Shown here: positions 9,300-16,440 of the stretch, piece by piece
Layout of the letters: each line of letters begins with the position of its first letter
Position numbering within the stretch: the stretch's first letter is position 1
Source of the DNA: Pleomorphomonas sp. PLEO
GTDB lineage: Bacteria > Pseudomonadota > Alphaproteobacteria > Rhizobiales > Pleomorphomonadaceae
Length of the DNA: 64,000 nucleotides
Direction of reading: 5' to 3'
Assembly: GCF_041320595.1 (NCBI RefSeq)
Contig: NZ_CP166625.1
Location: 3,408,001 to 3,472,000, forward strand
The notes under the pieces: generated by a model
What the model was told of the DNA's origin: nothing
What the model saw: the letters and a program-made list of their open reading frames with translations, nothing else
The model's database searches: none
Made by a program: the position numbers and the translations under genes

Positions 9300-9378
9300 A
9301 TCCCTCCGCCGGCATGACCCGGATCAGGTTCGTCGGGTTGGAGAAACTCCTCTCAGCCCCGGATGGGGCACCCCGTGA
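9300..9378 (-). promoter_or_regulatory. TPP riboswitch (THI element)
   Basis: Read on the minus strand, this stretch contains in order the conserved blocks of the thiamine-pyrophosphate aptamer: GGGGTGCC, GGGGCTGAGA, ACCCGACGAACCTGATC, and finally GCCGGCGGAGGGA. Block order and spacing fit the P1-P5 fold. The CTGAGA and CTGATC segments are the ones that hold the pyrimidine and pyrophosphate parts of the ligand. About 66 bases of leader separate it from the NIPSNAP start. It should lower expression of the NIPSNAP-TRAP operon when TPP is plentiful. Confidence 0.93.
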
Positions 9379-9538
9379 GATGCCATGAGCTTAGCCGGAT
9401 GAGCTCAGTCACGCCATAGGCAAAGACCTCGATCCGCAGTGGCAAGCCATGCGCCGGGCGGGACGCTGAACGGCAAACCGCTTGTGGGGCTGGCGAGGCT
9501 CCACTAGGGTCGCCGGGTTTGCAGCGAATGATCTTGAG

Positions 9539-10705
9539 ATGAAACTCACCAATCCCATCTTTACCGGCCTTCCGACCACCATCTTCGAGGTTATGTCGGG
9601 TCTTGCGCGCGAGACCGGCGCCATCAACCTCGGACAGGGCTTCCCCGATGTCGATGGTCCCGAAGAGGTGCGCCGCGTCGCCGCCGAGGCCTTTCTCGCG
9701 GGACCCAACCAATACCCGCCGATGATGGGCCTGCCGGCCCTGCGGCAGGCGGTCGCCGCCATCAACAAGCGCTTCTATGGTCTCGATATCGACTGGGCCA
9801 ACGAGGTGATGGTGACGTCCGGCGCGACCGAAGCGCTTGCCGATGCCATTCTCGGCCTCGTCCGTCCTGGCGACGAGGTGGTGCTGATCGAGCCGCTCTA
9901 TGACAGCTACCTGCCGATCGTCCTGCAGGCTGGCGGCATCCCAAAGCCGGTTCGCATCGCTCCTCCGAATTGGGAGCTCGATGCCGACGAACTGGCAGCC
10001 GCCTTTTCCGACCGCACCAAGGCGATCCTGATCAACACCCCGATGAATCCGGCGGGCAAGGTGTTCTCGCGGCAAGAACTGGAACTGATCGCCGGCCTCT
10101 GCCAGAAGCACGACGCCGTGGTGATTTCCGACGAGGTCTACGAGCATCTGGTGTTCGATGGTCGTCGCCATGTGTCGCCAATGCAGCTTCCCGGCATGCG
10201 CGATCGCGTCGTCCGCATCGGCTCGGCCGGCAAGACCTTCTCGCTGACCGGCTGGAAGGTGGGCTATGTCACTGCGGCACCGGCCCTGATGGAGCCAATC
10301 GCCAAGGCGCATCAGTTCGTCACCTTCACGACGCCGCCGGCGCTGCAGACAGCGGTGGCACATGGGCTTTGTTTCGGAGACGACTATTTCGATGGGTTCA
10401 TCTCCGGCTTGCAGGCCAAGCGAGACCGCCTCTCGACCGGCCTTTCGGCGCTGGGCTTTTCGGTGTTGCCGTCGGCCGGCACCTATTTCATTGTGACCGA
10501 CACCGGACCGCTCGGTATCGATGACGACGCCAAAGCCTGCCTCACGATGACGCGAGAGGCGGGTGTCGCAGCCGTGCCGGTTTCGGCCTTCTATGTTTCC
10601 GCCCCGCCGAAGCGCTTTATCCGCTTCTGCTTTTCCAAGCGCGACGAGGTGCTGGACGAGGCCGTAGCCCGTCTCGCCGCCTGGATCGACAAACAGGGAC
10701 GATGA
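9539..10705 (+). CDS. Class I/II PLP-dependent aminotransferase
   Basis: A 388-residue fold-type I aminotransferase. It has NLGQGFPDVDGPEEV near the N-terminus, the NQYPPMMGLPALRQAV block, VTSGATEALADAILGLVRPGDEVVLIEPLYDSY, NTPMNPAGKVFSRQEL, SDEVYEHLVFD, and the PLP lysine in GSAGKTFSLTGWKVG. The overall pattern is closest to the methionine/kynurenine/glutamine aminotransferase subgroup (YbdL-like). The start at 9539 follows a purine-rich GATCTTGAG; an extension to 9482 is possible but unlike the family. Its stop overlaps the asparaginase start by ATGA, so the two act in one amino-acid degradation operon. Confidence 0.9.
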   Translation: MKLTNPIFTGLPTTIFEVMSGLARETGAINLGQGFPDVDGPEEVRRVAAEAFLAGPNQYPPMMGLPALRQAVAAINKRFYGLDIDWANEVMVTSGATEALADAILGLVRPGDEVVLIEPLYDSYLPIVLQAGGIPKPVRIAPPNWELDADELAAAFSDRTKAILINTPMNPAGKVFSRQELELIAGLCQKHDAVVISDEVYEHLVFDGRRHVSPMQLPGMRDRVVRIGSAGKTFSLTGWKVGYVTAAPALMEPIAKAHQFVTFTTPPALQTAVAHGLCFGDDYFDGFISGLQAKRDRLSTGLSALGFSVLPSAGTYFIVTDTGPLGIDDDAKACLTMTREAGVAAVPVSAFYVSAPPKRFIRFCFSKRDEVLDEAVARLAAWIDKQGR

Positions 10706-11733
10706 TTTCGATGGAAAATCCAGTTCTGGTCGAGGTGACGCGTGGCCCCATCGTCGAAAGCTTTCACTGCGGTTCGGTGGCGATCGTCGATGGTGACGGC
10801 CGCCTGGTGTTCGGTGCCGGCGACATCGAACGGCCGAGTTTTCCCCGTTCTGCAGTGAAGCCGTTTCAGGCGCTTTCGTTCGTTGAAAGCGGCGCGGCCG
10901 ATCGGTTCGGCTTCGGCGACGCGGAGCTGGCCCTTTCCATGGCATCGCATAACGCCGAGCCCCGGCATGTCGAGACCGCCCGAGCCATGCTCGCCGCTGC
11001 CGGGCTCGACGAAGGGTGCCTTGCCTGTGGTCCCCACTGGCCGGCGCGTCATGACGATCAGGGCGAATTGTATCGCCGCGGGGAAAAACCCGGCCGCATT
11101 CACAACAACTGTTCGGGCAAGCACTCCGGCTTTCTCTGCACCTGCGTCGTGACCGGTACCGACCCGCGCGGCTACGAGCGGGCAGAACATCCGGTGATGC
11201 GTGAGGTGATCGCCGCTGGAGCCTCGATGACCGGAACGCCGCACGCCACCGATATCTGTGGCATAGACGGTTGTTCGATCCCGACTTTCGCCGTTGCGCC
11301 CCGGGCGCTCGCCCACGGTTTCGCCCGTTTCGTGACCGGTGTCGGCCTCACGGCGACGCGCTCTCGCGCCGCCGAGCGGCTGAGGCTTGCCGCCGCCGCC
11401 GAACCTTTCATGGTCGCCGGTACCGGGCGCTTCTGTACCCGGGCTATGACGGCCCTTGGTAGCCGCGTCCTGGTCAAGACCGGAGCCGAAGGTGTTTTTA
11501 TCGCAGCGATCAAGGAGCTCGGCCTCGGGGTTGCCATCAAGATCGACGATGGCGCCGGGCGAGCGTCGGAGGCGGTGACGGCTCGAATTCTCATCGATCT
11601 CTTGAAACTCACCCCCGACGATCCGGGTTATGCTGAGATGCAGGATCTCGCCAATCCCCCGGTCAAGACTTGGGCTGGCGACGCGGTCGGCGAAATTCGC
11701 GTGACCGAAGCGCTTGCTGGCGTTACAGGCTGA
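10702..11733 (+). CDS. L-asparaginase of the Rhizobium etli (ReAV) type
   Basis: A 343-residue hydrolase that should split L-asparagine to aspartate and ammonia. It belongs to the third structural class, related to serine beta-lactamases rather than to E. coli AnsA/AnsB. Key residues match ReAV with an offset of two: Ser50 and Lys53 in FPRSAVKPFQA, Cys137 and Lys140 in NNCSGKHSGF, and Cys191 in GIDGCSIPTF (ReAV Ser48, Lys51, Cys135, Lys138, Cys189; the two Cys and the Lys bind zinc). It has no signal peptide and is therefore cytoplasmic. It is translationally coupled to the upstream aminotransferase. Confidence 0.92.
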   Translation: MISMENPVLVEVTRGPIVESFHCGSVAIVDGDGRLVFGAGDIERPSFPRSAVKPFQALSFVESGAADRFGFGDAELALSMASHNAEPRHVETARAMLAAAGLDEGCLACGPHWPARHDDQGELYRRGEKPGRIHNNCSGKHSGFLCTCVVTGTDPRGYERAEHPVMREVIAAGASMTGTPHATDICGIDGCSIPTFAVAPRALAHGFARFVTGVGLTATRSRAAERLRLAAAAEPFMVAGTGRFCTRAMTALGSRVLVKTGAEGVFIAAIKELGLGVAIKIDDGAGRASEAVTARILIDLLKLTPDDPGYAEMQDLANPPVKTWAGDAVGEIRVTEALAGVTG

Positions 11734-11764
11734 GCGGCGGGATCAAGGCGATACGGAGGGACGG

Positions 11765-11938
11765 ATGGGCGAGGTCGTCAAGCTCGACAAGAAGGCACGC
11801 GAGGCGCGCAAAAAGGCCGAGGCCGCCCGAGCGGCGGGCGCATCGGCTGGCAATCGTCCGCCGGCTGGCCGAATGGTTGCCGCCATCGTCGGCGGGTTGA
11901 TCCTCGTCCTGATGATTGTCGTGACTTTCGTCCTCTGA
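11765..11938 (+). CDS. Small single-pass membrane protein
   Basis: A 57-residue protein with a highly charged Lys/Arg/Ala-rich N-terminal half (KLDKKAREARKKAEAARAAG), probably a cytoplasmic helix. One transmembrane helix ends the protein (MVAAIVGGLILVLMIVVTFVL). The start at 11765 is preceded by GGAGGGA, an excellent ribosome-binding site; a 17-residue upstream extension is less likely. It begins 31 bases after the asparaginase stop and is probably the last gene of that operon. No family recognised. Confidence 0.65.
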   Translation: MGEVVKLDKKAREARKKAEAARAAGASAGNRPPAGRMVAAIVGGLILVLMIVVTFVL

Positions 11939-11944
11939 TCTTGC

Positions 11945-13240
11945 TCAGGCAGCCTGTGGCAGCGGAGCGGCCGGTTCGCGCTTACGCTCGATGGTGAGGC
12001 AGAGAGCCGCCGCTACAAGGCAAAAGCCGCCGGCCACAACCAGCGCCGGCATGTAGCTTTCCAGATCGGTGCGGCTCCAGCCGGCACCATAGGCGGCGGT
12101 GGCGGCACCGAGCTGATGGGCGGCGAATACCCAGCCAAAGACGAGACCTGCCTTCTCGGCGCCGAAGCGCTCGGCGGCGAGCTTTACCGTTGGCGGTACG
12201 GTCGCGACCCAATCGAGGCCGTAGAAGACCGCGAAACCGGCGAGCAACAGCGGATCGAATCCGGTGAGCGGTAGATAGAGCAGGGACAAGCCGCGCAGGC
12301 CGTAATACCAGAACAGCAGCCAGCGATTGTCATAGCGGTCGGAGAGCCAGCCTGAAAGCAGCGTGCCGACGAAGTCGAACACGCCGACGAAAGCCAGGAA
12401 ACCCGCCGCGTTGACCGGCCGTATGCCGTAGTCACCGCAGATCGACACCCAATGGGTCTGGATCAGGCCGTTGGTGGACAAGCCGCAGACGAAGAAGGTG
12501 ACGAAAAGCACCCAGAAGACGTAGGAATGGGCGGCGTCGCGAAGCCCTTGGATCGGCGCCGACACCAGCGTCAACAAGCCGGCCGTATGGGCCGGCGCCG
12601 GCTGATGCATGCCACCAAGCGGCGCGAGACCGACGTCGGCAGGCCGATCGCGCATCAGGAACAGTACGCCGAACAGCGCGATGGATAGTAGAGCGACCAC
12701 CAGACCGAGGGCGGCACGCCAGCCCCAAGCCTCGGTGGCAGCGGCGATGATTGGCAGAAAAATAAGCTGTCCCGTGGCGCTGGACGCCGTGAGCATGCCG
12801 ACAACGACGCCGCGCCGGCTGACGAACCAGCGTGTCGCCACCGTGGCACCAAGTACCTGCGCCGTCATGCCGGTGCCGAAGCCGATGACAACACCCCAGA
12901 ACAGCATCAGTTGCCAGAGCTTGGTCATGGTCACGGAGAAGCCGAAGCCGGCAATGATCAGCAGAAGCGCCGTCACCACCACGCGTCGCACGCCGAAGCG
13001 GTTCATCAGCGCCGCCGAGAAGGGACCCATCAAGCCGAAAAGTACCAGGCGGACGGCGAAGGCCGTCGAGATGTCTGAGTTCTGCCAGCCGAACTCGGCC
13101 TCGAGTGGCCGCAGCATCACGCCGGGCGCCCCCAGCGCGCCGGCCGTCGCCAGCATGGTGAGGAAGGTGACGGCGGCTACTACCCAGCCGTAGTGAATGT
13201 CGCGGCGGGCAAAATAGGCGGGGAGGGCGGACGTCGTCAT
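11945..13240 (-). CDS. MFS transporter (oxalate/formate antiporter-like)
   Basis: A 431-residue inner-membrane carrier with 12 predicted helices in two halves of six, split by a polar loop around residues 195-230. It begins RRDIHYGWVVAAVTFLTMLATAGALGAPGVMLRPLEAEFGW, the pattern of the monocarboxylate/oxalate-formate antiporter branch of MFS. The LLSGWLSDRYDNRW motif lies between helices 8 and 9. The start at 13240 gives a normal N-terminus. It lies 43 bases after the MarR gene on the same strand and is probably its regulated target. Substrate unknown; an organic anion or drug is possible. Confidence 0.88.
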   Translation of the reverse strand: MTTSALPAYFARRDIHYGWVVAAVTFLTMLATAGALGAPGVMLRPLEAEFGWQNSDISTAFAVRLVLFGLMGPFSAALMNRFGVRRVVVTALLLIIAGFGFSVTMTKLWQLMLFWGVVIGFGTGMTAQVLGATVATRWFVSRRGVVVGMLTASSATGQLIFLPIIAAATEAWGWRAALGLVVALLSIALFGVLFLMRDRPADVGLAPLGGMHQPAPAHTAGLLTLVSAPIQGLRDAAHSYVFWVLFVTFFVCGLSTNGLIQTHWVSICGDYGIRPVNAAGFLAFVGVFDFVGTLLSGWLSDRYDNRWLLFWYYGLRGLSLLYLPLTGFDPLLLAGFAVFYGLDWVATVPPTVKLAAERFGAEKAGLVFGWVFAAHQLGAATAAYGAGWSRTDLESYMPALVVAGGFCLVAAALCLTIERKREPAAPLPQAA

Positions 13241-13283
13241 CGGCGGGCTTTCGCTGAATAGAGAGGATGAACAAGCCGAGGTT

Positions 13284-13703
13284 CTATCGGACGCCGGAAA
13301 GAGCCGTGATCGCCGTGATCTGATCTGGATTGAGCGTCGCTTCAATTTCGGCCTGGGCTGCCTGCCAGAGCGGCACGGCGGCGGCGAACCGTTGTCGCCC
13401 TGTGTCAGTCAGTCTCAGCATGCAGCGCCGACCATCACCGCAGTTGGTTTCCTCGACGAGGTCGTGTCGCTCGAGAACTTGCACATTGCGGCCGATCGTC
13501 GAGCGGTCGAGATCGCAGAGGGCGGCGAGCTCGGAGATCGACAGTTTTCCGGCGCGATCGATCTTCTTCAGCAGCTTGTATTGGGCAAGCGTCAGCTCGA
13601 CCTCTGCCAGATGACGGTCGTAAATGGCGGTCGTCTTGCGCGCCGCCGTCCTTAGAAGATCGCAATAGCATGGTGAGTCCATAACGCGGGTATATACCCC
13701 CAT
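13284..13703 (-). CDS. MarR-family transcriptional regulator
   Basis: A 139-residue winged-helix dimer. Helix-turn-helix and wing are visible in LTLAQYKLLKKIDRAGKLSISELAALCDLDRSTIGRNVQVLERHDLVEETNCGDGRRCMLRLTDTGR. The start at 13703 is supported by GGAGATAAAATG. A 12-bp perfect palindrome, GGGTATATACCC (13688-13699), overlaps codons 2-6 and could be an autoregulatory operator. The downstream MFS gene is the likely target. Two Cys in PCYC and one in NCGDGRRC could allow redox sensing, though this is not established. Confidence 0.9.
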   Translation of the reverse strand: MGVYTRVMDSPCYCDLLRTAARKTTAIYDRHLAEVELTLAQYKLLKKIDRAGKLSISELAALCDLDRSTIGRNVQVLERHDLVEETNCGDGRRCMLRLTDTGRQRFAAAVPLWQAAQAEIEATLNPDQITAITALSGVR

Positions 13704-13767
13704 TTTATCTCCGACAAGGTCTCTATTTGGTTCGTGCGGATCGTTGGCAGTAAATGGAATGAAAATG

Positions 13768-13787
13768 CGCCAACCTGTCAGTTGGCG
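13768..13787. promoter_or_regulatory. Perfect inverted repeat between marR and the PLP-lyase gene
   Basis: CGCCAAC (13768-13774) and GTTGGCG (13781-13787) are perfect 7-bp arms around CTGTCA. It lies in the 184-base divergent region, 65 bases upstream of the MarR start and 100 bases upstream of the PLP-enzyme start, so it could be an operator for either gene. As RNA it could also form a small hairpin. Confidence 0.45.
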
Positions 13788-13827
13788 GAATCGAATTCCT
13801 TAGAAGGGCGCGTAGGTGGAGTTAGGG

Positions 13828-13870
13828 TGCGGAGTAGGGATTTCGCCGCCTGTTGGCGGGAGCGTCCGCA
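13828..13870 (+). other. Structured 5' leader of the Cys/Met PLP-enzyme gene
   Basis: Two nested stems can form: an outer TGCGGA (13828-13833) with TCCGCA (13865-13870), and an inner CCGCC (13846-13850) with GGCGG (13855-13859) closing loop TGTT. The structure ends 17 bases before the start codon. It does not match the SAM-II or SAH riboswitch consensus I know, so no ligand is proposed. Confidence 0.35.
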
Positions 13871-13887
13871 TCCGAGAGAAAGTCATC

Positions 13888-15072
13888 ATGAAGATCGAGA
13901 CCCAGTCCATCCATGCCGGCCTGCCGGCTGCCCGTTCGGGCGAACCCGTGCTGAGCCCGCTGGTGCCGGCCTCGAGCTTCTACGCTCATCCCGACGATAT
14001 CGGCTTTTCCGCCAATGACCTCAGTGACAAGGCACCGCATTTTTATACTCGCTGGAGCAATCCGACCGCACAAGCGCTGGAGGCGCGGCTCGCCACGCTT
14101 GACGGCGGCGAGGCGGCATTGACGTTTGCCAGCGGCATGTCGGCGGTAACCGGCTTGTTCCTCAACCGGCTGAAGACGGGTGATCATCTCGTTCTGTCCA
14201 ATGTCTGCTACGCTGGCGTCGCCGAGTTCGCTCACGACGGTCTGTCGCGGCTCGGAATCAGCGCGACAGCGGTCGATACATCCGACCTTGCGAAGGTGGC
14301 GGCGGCGATCCGGCCCGAGACGAAGCTCGTGCACATCGAGACCCCCGCCAACCCGATTCTCCGTCTTGCCGACATTTCGGCCATCGCCGGCATCGCCCAC
14401 GCGGCAGGCACCGAACTCTCCGTCGACTCGACCATGGCGACGCCGGTGGCGACGAAGCCGCTGGAACTCGGCGCCGATTTCGTCGTCCATTCGCTGACCA
14501 AATATGCCTGCGGCCACGGCGATGCGCTGGGCGGAGCGGTGATTGGCAAGGCGGAAGCCATTACCGATCTCAGGAAAACGTCGCTGATCCACCTTGGCGC
14601 GGCCCTGAATCCTTTCGCGGCATGGCTGATCCTGCGCGGTCTTGAGACGCTGCCTATCCGCATGAAGGCGCATGAAGAAAATGCTCGCGCCATCACCGCC
14701 TTCCTCGAAAACCATCCGCGCGTGAAGCGCGTCTACTGGCCCGGTTCCAAGAGCCATCCGCAATATGAGCTTGCCGTTCGCCAGATGAAGAACTTCTCGG
14801 GAATGGTCTCCTTCGTGACGGATGACGGACCGGCGCTGGCTCGGCAGTTCGCCGATCGACTGAAAACGGTCGCCTACGCCGTATCGCTCGGCAAGACGCG
14901 TAGTCTGCTGTTTCATATCCCAGCCGAAGACCTGATCGCCTCGTCCTTCCACCTCGAGGGACAGGATGCGACCGCCTATCGCGACTGGACGGGCGAGGGC
15001 ACCTTCCGCATGTCGGTCGGCCTCGAGAATGCCGATGACATCATCGCCGATCTCGACGCGGCGCTCGGCTGA
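13888..15072 (+). CDS. Cys/Met-metabolism PLP-dependent enzyme (cystathionine/methionine lyase-like)
   Basis: A 394-residue member of the trans-sulfuration enzyme family, which includes cystathionine beta-lyase, cystathionine gamma-synthase and methionine gamma-lyase. Typical parts: ETQSIHAGLP at the N-terminus, HFYTRWSNPTAQALEARLATLDGGEAALTFASGMSAV, ETPANPILRLADI, and the PLP lysine in VVHSLTKYACGHGDALGG. The start at 13888 removes a 24-residue extension without family similarity. The exact reaction cannot be fixed by eye; the active-site HFYTRWSNPT is shared across the family. It is divergent from the MarR gene. Confidence 0.88.
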   Translation: MKIETQSIHAGLPAARSGEPVLSPLVPASSFYAHPDDIGFSANDLSDKAPHFYTRWSNPTAQALEARLATLDGGEAALTFASGMSAVTGLFLNRLKTGDHLVLSNVCYAGVAEFAHDGLSRLGISATAVDTSDLAKVAAAIRPETKLVHIETPANPILRLADISAIAGIAHAAGTELSVDSTMATPVATKPLELGADFVVHSLTKYACGHGDALGGAVIGKAEAITDLRKTSLIHLGAALNPFAAWLILRGLETLPIRMKAHEENARAITAFLENHPRVKRVYWPGSKSHPQYELAVRQMKNFSGMVSFVTDDGPALARQFADRLKTVAYAVSLGKTRSLLFHIPAEDLIASSFHLEGQDATAYRDWTGEGTFRMSVGLENADDIIADLDAALG

Positions 15073-15148
15073 GCGGCGCGCGCGGCGGAGCACTTCCTGA
15101 GGTTGCCGGGTAAGGGCGGCTATAGGCGAAAGGGCTTATTGACGGGTA

Positions 15149-15164
15149 ATGTAACCGGTTACAT
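15149..15164. promoter_or_regulatory. LacI-family operator at the sugar ABC operon promoter
   Basis: ATGTAACCGGTTACAT is a perfect 16-bp palindrome with the central CG and TGTAACCGGTTACA core typical of LacI/PurR-type operators. A TTGACG at 15139-15144 looks like a -35 element, so the operator would cover the spacer and -10 region and block polymerase. The cognate repressor is probably the LacI protein encoded at 19863-20918, the fifth gene of this operon. Confidence 0.75.
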
Positions 15165-15306
15165 CATGCGTGTCGGGCGTTATTGGCCCAAGGGGATCAG
15201 GATGCCCGTTGGCGGGCACCACGGAGTGAGATCCCGGAGGAAACGATACCAAACGACAAGGCTGGCGGACCGGATGACTGGTTCGCGGCGCTTCAGGGAG
15301 GCGATA

Positions 15307-16323
15307 ATGAAATCAGTTCTGTTGGCGGCCGGCATCGCCGTGGCCGCGGTCAGCGCGGCGTCGGCGGCCGAGACTTTCACCATTGGCTTGTCGAACGGCT
15401 GGGTCGGCAGTGAGTGGCGCACCCAGATGATCGATGAGGCTCAGGCGGCTGCCAAGGCTTGGGCCGACAAGGGCGTCACCGTCAATGTCGTCGTGCAGTC
15501 GGCGAATGTCGACGTGCAGGGGCAGATCGGCAACGTCCGAAACTTCATCAATCAGGGCGTCAACGCCATCATCATCAATCCGAACAGCCCGACGGCCTTC
15601 GACCCGATCTTCGCTCAGGCCAAGGCCAAGGGCATTCTGGTCGTCGCAACCGATGCCGAGGTGTCGTCCAAGGACGCGATCTACGTTGGCATCGACCAGA
15701 AGGGCTGGGCGATGAAGTCGGCCGAATGGCTGGCCAACACGCTTGGCGGCAAGGGCAACGTCGTCACCATCAACGGCGTCGCTGGCCATCCGGCCAACCA
15801 GATGCGCGTCGACGGCTATACCGAGGTCTTCAAGAAGTTCCCTGACATCAAGATCCTCAACGAGGCCAACGCTAACTGGGATCAGGCACAGGGCCAGCAG
15901 ACGGCACAGACGCTGCTTGCCACCTATCCCGACATCAACGGCATCTGGGTGCAGGACGGTATGGCGGCCGGCACGTGGCGCGCCATCATGGCTGCCGGCA
16001 AGCAGAAGTCGATCGTCGCCACCGGCGAGATCCGCAAAGACTTCATGGACTTGTGGTCGAAGGAAGGCCTGAAGTCGGGCGCCTCCGTCAACCCGCCGGG
16101 CGTCATGGCCTCGGCCCTCAACGTCGCCGTGCTGAAGTTGCAGGGCAAGGAGTTCAAGGACGGCATCTTCGGCGGCGTTTATGGCAACGCCATCTACATC
16201 CCGATCCCGTTCGTCTCCAATGACAACCTTGCCGACAAGCTGAAGGAAGCGGAAGGCAAGCCCGGCTACTGGTCGGTGACCGACGTCGTGTCGATCGACG
16301 ACGCTACCAAGTTCTTCAAGTAA
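15307..16323 (+). CDS. Sugar ABC transporter substrate-binding protein (ribose type)
   Basis: A 338-residue periplasmic protein of the RbsB/Peripla_BP_4 fold. The signal peptide is MKSVLLAAGIAVAAVSAASAA. The mature part shows TFTIGLSNGWVGSEWRTQM, then the family's QIGNVRNFINQGVNAIIINPNSPTAFDPIFAQAKAKGI and VVTINGVAGHPANQMRVDGY blocks. The start at 15307 has AGGGAGG seven bases upstream. It is the first gene of a six-gene operon (binding protein, ATPase, two permeases, LacI repressor, oxidoreductase). The ligand is unknown; a pentose, polyol or similar sugar is the family norm. Confidence 0.93.
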   Translation: MKSVLLAAGIAVAAVSAASAAETFTIGLSNGWVGSEWRTQMIDEAQAAAKAWADKGVTVNVVVQSANVDVQGQIGNVRNFINQGVNAIIINPNSPTAFDPIFAQAKAKGILVVATDAEVSSKDAIYVGIDQKGWAMKSAEWLANTLGGKGNVVTINGVAGHPANQMRVDGYTEVFKKFPDIKILNEANANWDQAQGQQTAQTLLATYPDINGIWVQDGMAAGTWRAIMAAGKQKSIVATGEIRKDFMDLWSKEGLKSGASVNPPGVMASALNVAVLKLQGKEFKDGIFGGVYGNAIYIPIPFVSNDNLADKLKEAEGKPGYWSVTDVVSIDDATKFFK

Positions 16324-16331
16324 ACTCCCGA

Positions 16332-16373
16332 ACGGGCCGGCCTGTCTTCCTCCTGGGACCGGCCCGTCTCTTT
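16332..16373 (+). other. Intercistronic hairpin after the binding-protein gene
   Basis: Perfect 9-bp arms ACGGGCCGG (16332-16340) and CCGGCCCGT (16359-16367) are followed by TCTCTTTT. It lies between the binding-protein stop and the ATPase start. It probably acts as a partial terminator or 3'-end stabiliser, so that more binding protein is made than membrane components. Confidence 0.65.
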
Positions 16374-16440
16374 TCCGCCGTTCGGCGCACGCGATTGACG
16401 CGTGCGGCGGATGCGCATTGCCGATCCGAACCGGATACGC

